Positions 1 through 8,728 of a stretch of DNA of 64,000 nucleotides are shown here, in pieces (position 1 is the stretch's first letter; each line of letters begins with the position of its first letter). The notes beneath the pieces are model-generated. The model had not been told where the DNA came from. It saw nothing but the letters and a program-made list of their open reading frames with translations, and did not search any database. The DNA is from an uncultured Acidobacteriota bacterium. Lineage in GTDB: Bacteria > Acidobacteriota > Blastocatellia > RBC074. The DNA is taken from positions 62,001 through 126,000 of the forward strand of contig CADECP010000011.1 of assembly GCA_902825875.1 (NCBI GenBank), written 5' to 3'. The position numbers and the translations under genes are program-made.

Positions 1-272
1 GAAAACAATCCTTTCGGCGGCCACGTTGGATTTGGGTCAGGGCCGGTGCGAACTTTGGTGTCTTTGGTGAAAAGTTCGCATGACGAACCTTTCAACTGGC
101 TACCAATTTCTATGACCAGATTGACACTGATCTTTCCGTGAGCAGGCATTTCGCCTGCCATCGCATAAACTTGACCATCCAGATATTCGTGCTTCACATC
201 TGAAGCGCGCTCCATCGCCAGATATTCTTCTTCAGAGAAATGGCTGACCATCTTTGCTTTTGGTGTACTCAT
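1..272 (-). CDS. Uma2-family protein (DUF820), N-terminal part
   Basis: The start ATG lies at 272-270 on the minus strand, preceded by a good AAGGAGG site. The frame runs off the left edge after about 90 codons. The protein begins MSTPKAKMVSHFSEEEYLAM and continues with HEYLDGQVYAMAGE, the typical opening of Uma2-family proteins, which have a restriction endonuclease-like fold and unknown cellular role. The catalytic core would lie outside the window. A second, complete family member sits at 15714-16334, so the family is multicopy here. The family assignment rests on the motif around EYLDG and on the general layout. Confidence 0.8.
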   Translation of the reverse strand, partial: MSTPKAKMVSHFSEEEYLAMERASDVKHEYLDGQVYAMAGEMPAHGKISVNLVIEIGSQLKGSSCELFTKDTKVRTGPDPNPTWPPKGLF

Positions 273-380
273 AGCTAAAACCTCCTTGCGGCAAAAGATT
301 ATGCTCTCGCCCTCAACGAAAAGTGAAGCTGCGTTTCATCACTTAGAGCCTGTTTTGAAAGTTGGTAATGCTCATTTTCA

Positions 381-568
381 GCCTGCGAAGCAGGCGCCAG
401 ACAGTAGCTCCATGCGAGAGCACGGAGAATCGAAGCCAATTTTTTCTCCAAGCTCCGAAAGGAGCGACAGCCGACGATGATCTGTCGCCCCTTGCGGGGC
501 TTGGGCGGACCTTCTTGCCTTCGACCCCGCGCTTCGCACGGGGCTATTTTCTGGCGCTCTTTCAGAGC
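381..568. repeat. Array of five short hairpins in a 339-base gap
   Basis: The gene-free stretch 273-611 holds five perfect or near-perfect short palindromes, all with 3-5 base loops: 381-395 (6-bp stem, loop GAA), 452-465 (GCTCC/GGAGC, loop GAAA), 487-500 (GCCCC/GGGGC), 525-543 (CCCC/GGGG with extra inner pairs) and 556-568 (GCTCT/AGAGC). The frames open across it look like repeat-encoded peptides and are not annotated as genes. It resembles the REP-like palindrome clusters seen between genes in Acidobacteria; no transposase is present. Confidence 0.6.
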
Positions 569-611
569 TAAATCGGAACGAAGCCAGCTTCTCTTATTTC
601 AAAACACGCTC

Positions 612-2171
612 TTACCATTTGTACTCTGTGACTGCCGCTCGTTGAGCCAACTTGGCAGCCAGTTTGCGCGCCTCGGCAACGGGCAGGTTGCTGATTTGCG
701 GGCCGCCTCCGGTGAAGGCTTGTCCGGCGGTGTCCACACTCAGCGAAGCCATTCCCCACCAACGATCAAACGGCGTTTGGTGAACTTCGACGGCTTGAAT
801 TTTGTTGATCGGCACAATGTGCGTCGAACGCCCCAACCAGCCACGCCGCGTTCGCAGATACGCTTCGCTCAAAGCATAACCAAGCTGGCGATAGCTGATC
901 CCATACAGCCAATAAGTCAGCGGAACCAACGCCAACGGCAACAATGTCCACCAACTCCCCAGCCAGAAAAACAGTGCGGCGACAATCACCAGACAAACCA
1001 GTCCGAGTTCCAGAGTTTCACGCATCACGGCTCGTGAGGAAACTTGACGCCAATCGCCGTCGGCCAGATTCACATCGGGAAATACATTCGGCAGCAACCG
1101 ATCCAGTTCGCGCGCTGACACAATCGGCAACAAAACGTCGCGGCCTTTGTTATCGTCGCTGTCTTCGCGGCTTCGCCCGGAAGTGTCGGCTCGCAAAGTC
1201 GCCCAACCGAACAATCGCCGCAGGGCTTTTTCTTCGATTTCCAGCACTTGAATTCGTCGGCGCGGCAAACTGGACGACCGCTGAGTCAGCAAGCCGTATC
1301 GGCGCTGCAAATCGTCGCCTCGCCGCGAAAACGTAAAGCCGTAAAACAGCACAACCGAACCGACGACAGAGAAAAGAATTCCAATCAGCGCAACCGCAAC
1401 GATTCCGGCAACGGTGACGACAATCGCCCATTCGATGCCTTGCGCGGCCAGATGCTTCGCTTCTTCAGAAATCAGTTTTCCGGTTTTGGCGTAAATCGCG
1501 TCGGGCAACAAATCATCCGCGAAGTTCCACACGGCTCCGGCCAGAGCCAGCGCCGACAACAAATGATTGGAAGTCAATCCGGCAACAATCAAATCCTTAA
1601 CACTCAACCGGCAAACGACTACCGATTCAGCTTCGCCAGCGACAACCTCAACCGCTGAGTTTTCCTCTGTTGGAGTTTTCCCGGCGCGAATCGCCGCCGC
1701 GTGAGCAAAAACCATCTGCCGCAACTTGTCGGCTTCGGCACGCGACAACACGGACAAACTCGCTTCGGCTCCGCTGCCGCTGCCGGTTTCGATCTTCGCA
1801 TCAACGACTCCCAGCAAACGATGCAACACGCCTTGTTCGATGCTGATTTCCTGAATGCGTTCGAGCGGAATGTTGCGCTGGCGCTTTTCGATCAAACCTT
1901 CCTGAGTTATCAACTCGCCGTTTTCAATTCTGTAGCGGAAGAAAAAATACTTGATGAATGTCGCCACCAATCCTGCCAAAGTGAAAAACAACAGCGGCGC
2001 TCCTGCCCAGCGATTGCCGAATAACACCAGAGCAATGGCTGGAACCAACGCGCGCCCGTATTTCGTCAATCCGATGACCAGCGTCAACGGATGCAAACGT
2101 CCTTCAAAGACTTTGACGCCCTGCCCCAGGTTTTCCAGCACCGGCGGCGGAGTGAAGTTTTCAAACGGCAT
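612..2171 (-). CDS. bacterial PH-domain membrane protein (YdbT-like)
   Basis: This 519-residue protein has repeated pairs of hydrophobic segments, for example near residues 35-75, 195-280 and 400-430, each followed by a soluble bPH2 (DUF304) unit. The motif IPLERIQEISIEQGVLHRL and its copies (PRRRIQVLEIEEKALRRLFG, VPINKIQAVEVHQTPFDRWWG) mark three such units. This is the layout of YdbT/YdbS-type membrane proteins; YdbT of Bacillus is linked to resistance to some antimicrobial peptides, but the function here is unknown. It overlaps its upstream partner by 11 bases, so the two are almost certainly co-transcribed and translationally coupled. Confidence 0.85.
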   Translation of the reverse strand: MPFENFTPPPVLENLGQGVKVFEGRLHPLTLVIGLTKYGRALVPAIALVLFGNRWAGAPLLFFTLAGLVATFIKYFFFRYRIENGELITQEGLIEKRQRNIPLERIQEISIEQGVLHRLLGVVDAKIETGSGSGAEASLSVLSRAEADKLRQMVFAHAAAIRAGKTPTEENSAVEVVAGEAESVVVCRLSVKDLIVAGLTSNHLLSALALAGAVWNFADDLLPDAIYAKTGKLISEEAKHLAAQGIEWAIVVTVAGIVAVALIGILFSVVGSVVLFYGFTFSRRGDDLQRRYGLLTQRSSSLPRRRIQVLEIEEKALRRLFGWATLRADTSGRSREDSDDNKGRDVLLPIVSARELDRLLPNVFPDVNLADGDWRQVSSRAVMRETLELGLVCLVIVAALFFWLGSWWTLLPLALVPLTYWLYGISYRQLGYALSEAYLRTRRGWLGRSTHIVPINKIQAVEVHQTPFDRWWGMASLSVDTAGQAFTGGGPQISNLPVAEARKLAAKLAQRAAVTEYKW

Positions 2172-2664
2172 CGTCGCCTCCGATCTCTACCAGATGGTCG
2201 CGCAACCGTGCGGCGGTTTCGGCATCAAGTCCAGGAATCGTCGTCGAAGCCGCGTGAGTCCCCGCCGTGTGAATGACCAGCGAAGCCAGGCCGAACAAAC
2301 GTTCCAACGGACCGCGCTCCAAATCCACGTGCTGCAATCTGGCCAGCGGAATCAGCCGCGTGCGTTCGATCAATCGCCCGTGCCGAAGCTCCAACACCTT
2401 CGCGTCAATGCGCCAACGCCACGAACGGTAATAACGCGGCGGAAACCAGAAACTGAACCACAGACAAATCGCCGTCAGCGCCATCCAGCCGATGGCCAGC
2501 CAGATTCGCGCTTCAGCAGCGGCATAGCCAATGCTGATGACCGCCGCCAGCGTCGCCAAAATCACGATGCCGAAGCCAATCAGGTAATTCATCCGCCACA
2601 ATTTGATTGTTCGCGGATCAAGCAAATGAAATTCTTCAGTTTGTTGTTCCAGGTTTTCGGTCAT
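2161..2664 (-). CDS. bacterial PH-domain membrane protein (YdbS-like)
   Basis: This 167-residue protein has two membrane segments near residues 27-65 followed by one bPH2 domain with the motif IPLARLQHVDLERGPLERLFG. It ends inside the start of the YdbT-like gene, the usual ydbS-ydbT arrangement. The ATG at 2664 is preferred; a TTG three codons upstream (2673) is in frame but touches the flanking tandem repeat. No strong ribosome-binding site is visible for either. The partner protein carries three related units, so this gene probably supplies the fourth PH unit of a membrane complex. That last point is inference. Confidence 0.85.
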   Translation of the reverse strand: MTENLEQQTEEFHLLDPRTIKLWRMNYLIGFGIVILATLAAVISIGYAAAEARIWLAIGWMALTAICLWFSFWFPPRYYRSWRWRIDAKVLELRHGRLIERTRLIPLARLQHVDLERGPLERLFGLASLVIHTAGTHAASTTIPGLDAETAARLRDHLVEIGGDDAV

Positions 2665-2673
2665 AACTATCAA

Positions 2674-2852
2674 TTTGGAGTGCGGCGACTTGTCGCCGCT
2701 TTGCTTTCTCAGTCGAGTTATCCAAGCTGACTTGAAGCATTTTGGAGTGCGGCGACTTGTCGCCGCTTTGCTTTCTCAGTCGAGTTATCCAAGCTGACTT
2801 GAAGCATTGTGGTAAAGAACGAAAAGCGGCGTCGAGACCGCCGCACTCCATA
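2674..2852. repeat. 67-bp tandem duplication plus inverted palindrome (REP-like)
   Basis: Two identical 67-base units lie head to tail at 2674-2740 and 2741-2807. Each begins TTTGGAGTGCGGCGACTTGT and contains the hairpin GCGGCGA-CTTG-TCGCCGC. A third, inverted element follows at about 2822-2850, ending in CCGCCGCACTCCA, the reverse complement of the unit's start. The open frame through this stretch on the minus strand only translates the repeat and is not a gene. Confidence 0.85.
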
Positions 2853-2856
2853 ACCT

Positions 2857-3357
2857 TCACCGAACGATTTTCCCAAGCGTTTCGGCCAGCCAGCCGTTAA
2901 TCACCGGTACGATGATTTCCAGCGGAGGCGTGTGCCCGGCATCGTAAAGCTGCATTCGTTTCGGTTCGTGCAGGAATTTGAATAACGGTTCAACGTGCGT
3001 GCGAATCGGATTCACTTCATCATAACGGCCATTCAGCCGCAGCGTAAATCACACATGGCTGTAACCGTAATACGCCGTGCGATTCACATCCACGTCGTTG
3101 CGCGCAGCCAGATAATCCAACCCGCGACTGAGGTCCGTGGCATTGGCAACGACGACTTCGCGGCGTTTGACCGTCGCGTATCTGGGAGCAACGTAACCAG
3201 TCGGAACTGTGGGGTTTCGTCAAAACATCACGATGAATTCGAATATGGGAAGCTTCACGGACGTCGCAAAATTTGAAGTGATTGAAGGAGCGACCAAGAC
3301 TGTGGTGTTCTCCGATGCGGTCTCCAACCATTTTGCCAGCGGCGTTCGATTATGTTT
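2857..3357 (-). pseudogene. Remnant of the esterase part of a kinase-esterase fusion
   Basis: Read on the minus strand, the stretch encodes pieces of an alpha/beta hydrolase in broken frames. One piece reads ATVKRREVVVANATDLSRGL followed by DYLAARNDVDVNRTAYYGYS and then hits a stop exactly where the nucleophile elbow GYSxGG should be. After a gap, the C-terminal piece reads VEPLFKFLHEPKRMQLYDAG, then HTPPLEIIVPVINGWL, with a natural stop at 2859-2857. In Acidobacteria this domain is commonly fused behind a Ser/Thr kinase, and an intact kinase gene ends just upstream at 3358. I infer one ancestral fusion gene whose C-terminal half has decayed. Confidence 0.7.
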
Positions 3358-4527
3358 TCAACCGAACAATCTTTTGATCCAGCTTGTCACTCGCCGATCC
3401 TTCAATCGCTCTTCGATCTCCAATTCCTGCTTCAAATTTTTCAGTTCAAGCTGTAACTCGCTGGCGGTTTGGAATCGCTGCTCGCGGTCTTTGAGCATTG
3501 CGCGATTAACGATCTTTTCCAGTTGATCGGGAATACCGGGAACCAGTTTTTTGAGCGACTCAGGTTCGCGGTGAGCAACTGACGCTAGAACTTCGATCAA
3601 CTCGTCTCCGGTAAACGCCGCACGTCCGGCCAGCATTTCGTACAGCACAACTCCCAGACTGAAAATGTCCGTTCGATAATCCACAGCCAATCCGCGAGCT
3701 TGTTCGGGCGACATGTACTGCGGAGTCCCCACCACAGTTCCCGGCGCAGTGAGAATTTCGACCACCGTCGTGGCACTGGAACTGGTCAGCAACGAAGGCG
3801 TTTTCGACTGTTTGGCCAATCCGAAATCCAGAACCTTAGCCAATCCATCAGGGCGCACCATGATGTTTTCCGGTTTGATGTCGCGGTGATAAACGCCCGC
3901 CGCGTGAGCCGCTGACAACGCGCTGGCTACTTGAGCGGCGATGTCCATCGCCGTCGAAAACTCCAAACGACCGGCGTCAATCATCTGGCGCAAAGTTTTG
4001 CCTTCCACATATTCGGCGGCGATGAAATGGCTTTCGTCGGTTTTGCCGATTTCGTAAATGGTGATGATGTTCGGATGATTGGTGGCGCTGGCTGCCAGAG
4101 CTTCCAATTCAAATCGGCGCAACCATTCTTTGCGGGTCGTCAGCTCAATAGGCAATAACTTGAGCGCAACTTTTCTTCGCAACCGTGTGTCTTCGGCCAG
4201 ATACACATCGCCCATTCCGCCTTTGCCGAGTTTGGCAATGACCTGATAAGGCCCGAACTGTTGCAGCTTCAATTTTTCCGTTCGTGAGCTTTTCGGTTGC
4301 GGAGAAAATTGCTGATTGACCTTCGCCCATTCCGCCGCCAGATCAGAAGCCGTGTCTCCCAGAACTCCGCCGTCCTGCTGATGCGTGGCGAGCAGCGATT
4401 CGACTTCGCGCAACAACTCCTGATCGGTTCCGCAAGCGGCGACCAAAAACGCCGCGCGCTGTCGTGGCTGCTGTTCCAGCGCCTGATGAAATAAGGTTTC
4501 GATTTTTTGCCAACGATCTGCTTGCAT
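3358..4527 (-). CDS. Serine/threonine protein kinase (probably truncated fusion)
   Basis: This is a PknB-type kinase of 389 residues. The first 90 residues are the acidobacterial lead-in beginning MQADRWQKIETLFHQALEQQ. The kinase domain spans about 93-370 with GKGGMG (101-106), the ATP Lys in ALKLL (K123), HRD (214-216), DFG (234-236) and TPQYMSPEQARG as activation segment, so it should be active. It stops right after the domain (end WIKRLFG) with no membrane segment or sensor, while relatives continue into TPR or esterase domains; the remains of such an esterase lie downstream. The ECF sigma gene at 4605-5177 is directly upstream, a common kinase partner in this phylum. Confidence 0.92.
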   Translation of the reverse strand: MQADRWQKIETLFHQALEQQPRQRAAFLVAACGTDQELLREVESLLATHQQDGGVLGDTASDLAAEWAKVNQQFSPQPKSSRTEKLKLQQFGPYQVIAKLGKGGMGDVYLAEDTRLRRKVALKLLPIELTTRKEWLRRFELEALAASATNHPNIITIYEIGKTDESHFIAAEYVEGKTLRQMIDAGRLEFSTAMDIAAQVASALSAAHAAGVYHRDIKPENIMVRPDGLAKVLDFGLAKQSKTPSLLTSSSATTVVEILTAPGTVVGTPQYMSPEQARGLAVDYRTDIFSLGVVLYEMLAGRAAFTGDELIEVLASVAHREPESLKKLVPGIPDQLEKIVNRAMLKDREQRFQTASELQLELKNLKQELEIEERLKDRRVTSWIKRLFG

Positions 4528-4528
4528 A

Positions 4529-4609
4529 AGTAGTCGGTAATCGGGATTCGGTAGTCGGTAGTTATTCGGAACTCAGATGCCGACTACCGTTTACCGACTC
4601 CTGACTACT
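4529..4609. repeat. Interspersed inverted repeat built from GTAGTCGG words
   Basis: Left arms AGTAGTC (4529-4535) and GTCGGTAA (4533-4540) pair with GACTACT (4603-4609) and TTACCGAC (4591-4598), and an inner GTAGTCGG pairs with CCGACTAC. The element fills the gap between sigma factor and kinase and overlaps the last codons of the sigma gene. A second member lies at 13934-14006. Confidence 0.7.
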
Positions 4610-5177
4610 CTTTCCCGATTTCGCGTTGCAGCCAGGCTTTGGCCAAAGTCCAATCGCGCATAACCGTGCCGGGCGAAACTTCCAGAACTTCGGCAGTTTC
4701 TTCAATGCTCAACCCGCCAAAGAATCGAAGCTCGACCATACGACTTTTGCGTTCGTCGAATTCCGCCAGAGCCTTCAGCGCGTCGTCCAGCGCCACAACA
4801 TCCGCCGCGCGCTCGTCCGAAACTATCAGAGCTTCTTCCAAATCCACTTGCTGAGCGTCGCCGCCGCGTTTGGCCATGTGCCGGCTGCGCGCGTGATCCA
4901 CCAGAATGCGCCGCATCATTTGCGCCGAGACCGCAAAAAAATGCGTGCGGTTTTGCCAGTTCACATCTTGTTGATTGACCAGTCGCAGATACGCTTCGTG
5001 AACCAGCGCGGTCGCTTGCAACGTGTGGCCGGTGCGCTCTCGGCCAAGATACCGCCCGGCCAGCCGATGCAATTCCTGATAAACCAGCGGCAACAATTCA
5101 TCGCGCGCGGTTTCATCGCCCTTGTTCCAGGCCACCAACAGTTGAGTCACATTGGGTTGTTCGGATGGGTTTGTCAT
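4605..5177 (-). CDS. ECF-type RNA polymerase sigma factor (TIGR02999-like)
   Basis: This is a 190-residue sigma factor. Region 2 (about residues 10-95) carries [20 protein letters not shown] and [11 protein letters not shown], typical of the sigma-70/ECF group often found beside Ser/Thr kinases (TIGR02999). Region 4 (about 125-185) carries [20 protein letters not shown] and [17 protein letters not shown], the helix-turn-helix for -35 recognition. It directly precedes a PknB-type kinase, and regulation of such sigma factors by phosphorylation has been proposed for the group. The last few codons overlap an inverted repeat, so the C-terminus may have been altered by it. Confidence 0.93.
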   Translation of the reverse strand: MTNPSEQPNVTQLLVAWNKGDETARDELLPLVYQELHRLAGRYLGRERTGHTLQATALVHEAYLRLVNQQDVNWQNRTHFFAVSAQMMRRILVDHARSRHMAKRGGDAQQVDLEEALIVSDERAADVVALDDALKALAEFDERKSRMVELRFFGGLSIEETAEVLEVSPGTVMRDWTLAKAWLQREIGKE

Positions 5178-5326
5178 TTGCGACGCGGATTATATCGCTC
5201 TACAGAAAAAAATCTTCTACGCCGTTAGAGGTTTTCCCGACGCTTCTCGCGTTAATGGGTGAAGACGAAATAACGGCTTCAACCGGCAGCGGCAATTGGT
5301 TCGCGTCCGCCGCTAATGGTTAAGCG

Positions 5327-5406
5327 CAGCGACCGCAAGCGAGAACGACCGGGCGTTGGTGGGTAACGGGGGAAGCCCGCCGACACGTTCTCGCTCTCGG
5401 TCGCTG
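5327..5406. repeat. 80-bp element with 21-bp imperfect terminal inverted repeats
   Basis: Arms 5327-5347 and 5386-5406 match at 19 of 21 positions as reverse complements (CAGCGACCGCAAGCGAGAACG against its partner). It lies in the 299-base gap between the sigma gene and the downstream hydrolase; nothing else is evident in that gap. It carries no coding capacity and looks MITE-like. Confidence 0.65.
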
Positions 5407-5476
5407 TGTTTTTAGGTTGTGTTTCAGAAGTGATGACGGTTGCGAGCAAGCGCCGAGTTTCCTTCCTCAGCCGTTT

Positions 5477-6331
5477 TTACCTCAGCCAGTTCAAATACTC
5501 CGGCAGCGAATGCAGTTGATCCACATGATCCGGCGCGGAGTTCCCAGCAAATCCAATCAGCCAGAATTTCCCTGCCCGCGCTTCGCTGAGTTGTTGCGTT
5601 TGCATCGGCCCCCACTTCACAACGGGCGTTCGCTTCAATCCCAATTGGCCAAGCAGCCAATCCGCCGTTTCCGTCGTGCTGGCAAACGTGCCGGGAAAGA
5701 TTTCCGAATGCGTGACGATCATCCGTTTGCGACCGGCAACAGCGTCGCGGGCGAATTTCAGAAAGATTTCCAGATTGTCGGTTTCGAGTTCTGATTCCTG
5801 CGACTTTCCTGTTCCCGGTTTTCCGCCGACATAACCTGCGTGCAATCCATCAATCAGCAAAACCTTTTCGACGCGCGCGTAATGCTCCGGCACTTTCAGA
5901 ATTTCGCGCACCGCGCCGTAACCTGCGCTCCAAGCCGTCAAACTCAGTGGAGCAAACTTCACGCCGGCTTTGGTTTCGGCTTCCGCCAGCAAGCGAGAAA
6001 ACAATTGCGCGTCGCCGAACGGTCGAGCATACGCCGACGAACCGGCTCCAATTTGAATGGAGATGACGGCGGTATTGCCGACCTTCGCGGCGGCCACTTC
6101 CGGCAGCCAGGTTCCGCCGTGAAAGTGTATGAACAGCGGAGTCGGCGATTTCAACTTGAGTTTGGCAGGCAAAAACAACGTGCCGAGTTCCAGCTTTTCG
6201 CGGCGACCGTCGGGCGTTTCCTGCTTCAATCGCGGATGCGCTCGCGTATGTTCAACCATCGGCGAAGGATTTTGCGATTGCTGAGCGAACATTGTCGTCG
6301 CCAGCAATAAAATGAAGATGAGTTGTCGCAT
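5477..6331 (-). CDS. Secreted alpha/beta-hydrolase-like protein
   Basis: This is a 284-residue protein with a signal peptide (MRQLIFILLLATTMFAQQ). FIHFHGGTWLPE is a typical HGG oxyanion-hole motif, and LTAWSAGYGAVREIL supplies a G/S-x-S-x-G-like nucleophile elbow (SAGYGA). The C-terminal PDHVDQLHSLPEYLNWL holds a likely catalytic His. The family and substrate are not recognised; an esterase- or lipase-like role in the periplasm is plausible. It is transcribed divergently from the hydrolase gene starting at 6403, with 71 bases between them. Confidence 0.75.
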   Translation of the reverse strand: MRQLIFILLLATTMFAQQSQNPSPMVEHTRAHPRLKQETPDGRREKLELGTLFLPAKLKLKSPTPLFIHFHGGTWLPEVAAAKVGNTAVISIQIGAGSSAYARPFGDAQLFSRLLAEAETKAGVKFAPLSLTAWSAGYGAVREILKVPEHYARVEKVLLIDGLHAGYVGGKPGTGKSQESELETDNLEIFLKFARDAVAGRKRMIVTHSEIFPGTFASTTETADWLLGQLGLKRTPVVKWGPMQTQQLSEARAGKFWLIGFAGNSAPDHVDQLHSLPEYLNWLR

Positions 6332-6402
6332 AATTTTTTGGGTTGGCTTTACTGTATTGAAACTGCCGGGCTAGCATACCAGCGAAGGAGGATTTCCCCG
6401 CA

Positions 6403-7290
6403 TTGAAAACTGTAGATGAACCGATTTCGCATTTCTTTTATTCACACCGATTGAAGCTGCAATTCTGGGATTGGGGCACGGCGGGCAAACCGACGATGAT
6501 TCTGGTTCACGGCGGATTGGATCACGCTCGGAATTGGGACTGGGTGGCGCGCGATTTGTGCAGCGATTATCACGTCTACGCGCTCGATTTGCGCGGACAC
6601 GGCAACAGCCAACACGCTCCCGGAGCCTTGTACACCATCGCCGAACACATTCTGGATTTATCGGCGCTGGTGGATGTCATCAACACCACCAACAATCAAA
6701 CCGAACCGATTTACCTGATCGGCCACAGTCTGGGCGGAGTCATTTCGACACTCTACACCGGCCTGTTTCCTGAAAAGGTCAAAAAGCTGGTTTCGATTGA
6801 AGGATTGGGGCCGCCGCCGACTCACAAAGTTTATGATCCGGCTTCCAAACGAATGCGCCGCTGGGTGGAAGAGATTCGCAAGATCGAAAAACGCGAAGCT
6901 CGCAGTTATCCCGACCTTGATTCCGCCGTAAACCGCATGAAAGAGGCCAATCCGCATCTTTCCGACGAAGTCGCACAACATTTGACGCTGCACGGCACAA
7001 ACTGGAATTCCGATGGTTCACTGGCCTGGAAGTTCGACAACTTCGCACGCCCGTTTCCGCCGGTCGGACACAATCTCGCCGACATTCAGGACATTTACAG
7101 CCAGATCACTTGCCCTGTGTTGCTGTTCTGGGGAATGGAAAGCTGGGCACCCAATCCCGAAAACGACGGACGCGCCACTCCCATCAAAGACCATCGGCTG
7201 GTGAAAGTCGCGGGCGCAGGCCACTGGGTTCATCACGATCAACTGGATTTGTTTTTGGCAGAGACGAAGAAATTTTTGGCTGAAGATTGA
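6403..7290 (+). CDS. Alpha/beta hydrolase
   Basis: This 295-residue cytoplasmic hydrolase has LVHGGLDHARNWDWV (oxyanion region), LIGHSLGG with the nucleophile Ser109, and VAGAGHWVHHDQ with the catalytic His near residue 276. The start is TTG at 6403, chosen because AAGGAGG lies at 6385-6391 and no ATG is suitably placed. The substrate is unknown; the fold family includes esterases, lactonases and dehalogenases. The gene faces the next gene and is separated from it by an inverted repeat that may end both transcripts. Confidence 0.88.
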   Translation: MKTVDEPISHFFYSHRLKLQFWDWGTAGKPTMILVHGGLDHARNWDWVARDLCSDYHVYALDLRGHGNSQHAPGALYTIAEHILDLSALVDVINTTNNQTEPIYLIGHSLGGVISTLYTGLFPEKVKKLVSIEGLGPPPTHKVYDPASKRMRRWVEEIRKIEKREARSYPDLDSAVNRMKEANPHLSDEVAQHLTLHGTNWNSDGSLAWKFDNFARPFPPVGHNLADIQDIYSQITCPVLLFWGMESWAPNPENDGRATPIKDHRLVKVAGAGHWVHHDQLDLFLAETKKFLAED

Positions 7291-7296
7291 TTGCCG

Positions 7297-7365
7297 GGTC
7301 AGTACCGCGACCGGTAGGGAGCGCGCTTAGCAAGATGACGCTTGCTACCGCGCGCGGTACTGATC
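7297..7365. repeat. Inverted-repeat element between convergent genes
   Basis: Arms 7297-7309 (GGTCAGTACCGCG) and 7353-7365 pair at 12 of 13 positions. The interior contains two GCGCGC/GGTAGC blocks. It fills the gap between a plus-strand gene ending at 7290 and a minus-strand gene ending at 7371, so its hairpin could act as a two-way transcription stop. Similar CAGTACC-type words occur in the larger element at 28531-28662. Confidence 0.6.
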
Positions 7366-7370
7366 CGAGA

Positions 7371-8519
7371 CTATGGGATCAACTCCACGCTGCCGCGCGT
7401 GGTCAGTTGGTAATAATCGCTGATCTCGCCGGAATCGAAGCTGCGGATGAGGGTTTGAATCGGTTGCAGCAACTGCACGCTGAAATGATTGTCCACCGTT
7501 TGCGGATGGACGTTGGTGTAATAAGCGTAATTGAAATAGCTGCGAATCATCGTGCTGTTGGCGTCCATCGGCAAAGACTTCAAGTTTTCGACAAAACGCC
7601 CCATCGTATCCTGCCGGAATAGATAAAACTCTACGTTGGAAACATAAAACGCCGAGACTTTTTCGTTGATTTCTTTCAGGTAATCGCCGATGGATTTCAG
7701 CGCCTTGACGCCGGAAATGTCTCCGGTGGCGGGAACGATGCGGTTTTGATCGTGCATGGTCTTGATGACTTGAAACGTGGCTTCGCTGGCCATGTAGTTG
7801 CGCTGTTTTCCGACCAGGTCTTTTTCCAACAAAATGTCGCGGTAAGCCGGAAAGAATCGCCCGGTGGGACGGTCGCGGATGGTATATCGAACTTCCATGC
7901 AGTCGGTGTAAAACGCCTGATAAATTTCATCCAGCGTTTCCCAATCGCGTTGGTTCATCGTCACGCCGAACGATTCGATACGTTTGTGAATGTCGGCTTT
8001 GATTTTGTCAGCCAGCTTTTGATCCAGCGGAACGCGATCGAAATAATCCACCAGATCACGAATCGGACGGTCGTTCCATTTCTTGTAATCCTTGGGCAAT
8101 GGCCGCGCGAAGAGGTTGGAAAAATACTCAATGCGGCTGCGTGACATCATAAACAGCGATTTGAACATCAGGTGCTGCAACAGCGCATCGCGGCGAATGT
8201 CCAGCATGATCGCCAGCTTCGGTTTGATCTGAGCGATGTACGTGAAGTTCTGATCCGGCCCGACACCCAAATAAACTCCGCCAGAAACATTCATCTTCGA
8301 CAGCGTAGTCAACACGTGCTGATACGACAACTCGTTCGAGACCAAATTGTCCGAGCCGAAATAGCCTGCGCGTTCCGACAATCGGGAAACCAATTGCCCA
8401 AAATCTTCGCGGCGGTCGCCGAGCACGACTTTCTGCTGCGCCAGCGAAGACGCGGCAAACAGCCCAAGAACGATCAACAACAATACAGTTCGGATTGCAG
8501 ACTGGCGGTAATACTTCAT
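7371..8519 (-). CDS. Secreted conserved protein of the LIC_10091-like family
   Basis: This is a 382-residue protein with a signal peptide ([18 protein letters not shown]). The segment [20 protein letters not shown] followed by [20 protein letters not shown] and [20 protein letters not shown] recalls proteins annotated as LIC_10091 family, which look like exported Rossmann-type proteins with a glycine-rich turn (GVGPDQN) and an acidic residue after the next strand (MLDIRR). A methyltransferase-like fold is suggested by that pattern, but the function is unknown and I recognise it from memory only. The genes upstream on the same strand encode a 55-residue membrane protein and a thioredoxin. Confidence 0.65.
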   Translation of the reverse strand: MKYYRQSAIRTVLLLIVLGLFAASSLAQQKVVLGDRREDFGQLVSRLSERAGYFGSDNLVSNELSYQHVLTTLSKMNVSGGVYLGVGPDQNFTYIAQIKPKLAIMLDIRRDALLQHLMFKSLFMMSRSRIEYFSNLFARPLPKDYKKWNDRPIRDLVDYFDRVPLDQKLADKIKADIHKRIESFGVTMNQRDWETLDEIYQAFYTDCMEVRYTIRDRPTGRFFPAYRDILLEKDLVGKQRNYMASEATFQVIKTMHDQNRIVPATGDISGVKALKSIGDYLKEINEKVSAFYVSNVEFYLFRQDTMGRFVENLKSLPMDANSTMIRSYFNYAYYTNVHPQTVDNHFSVQLLQPIQTLIRSFDSGEISDYYQLTTRGSVELIP

Positions 8520-8553
8520 TGTTAGCCTTTCCTTCGATTTGAAATGTTGGAAG

Positions 8554-8721
8554 TCATTTGAGAGGAATGTTAGGAGAAGCTGGGAATCTGCGCCTCATCT
8601 CGTTGGCTTCCTGCTGTTCGAGATAAACGGTGTAAGCGATGTAGCCAAGAAAGGCGACAAAGGCGAACACCAACACGACAAAAACCAAACGAAACAAATT
8701 GAAAGAAAAATCCCGCTTCAT
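8554..8721 (-). CDS. Small single-pass membrane protein (55 aa)
   Basis: The start [20 protein letters not shown] is chosen because it begins just after the thioredoxin stop (8729). A longer frame would run back into that gene. One membrane helix spans about residues 9-33, followed by a charged tail ending ASPNIPLK. Position immediately behind the thioredoxin gene suggests co-transcription. I do not recognise it. Confidence 0.6.
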   Translation of the reverse strand: MKRDFSFNLFRLVFVVLVFAFVAFLGYIAYTVYLEQQEANEMRRRFPASPNIPLK

Positions 8722-8728
8722 AGCTGGC

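Noticed and set aside
2636-2860. 74-codon minus-strand frame beginning MKVMECGGLDAAFRS
   Set aside because: The protein is translated from the 67-bp repeat and its inverted partner, and such peptides arise wherever the repeat occurs.
5477-6331. Dienelactone hydrolase identity for the exported hydrolase
   Set aside because: The nucleophile elbow is Ser-type (SAGYGA) rather than Cys-type, and the HGG motif differs from that family.
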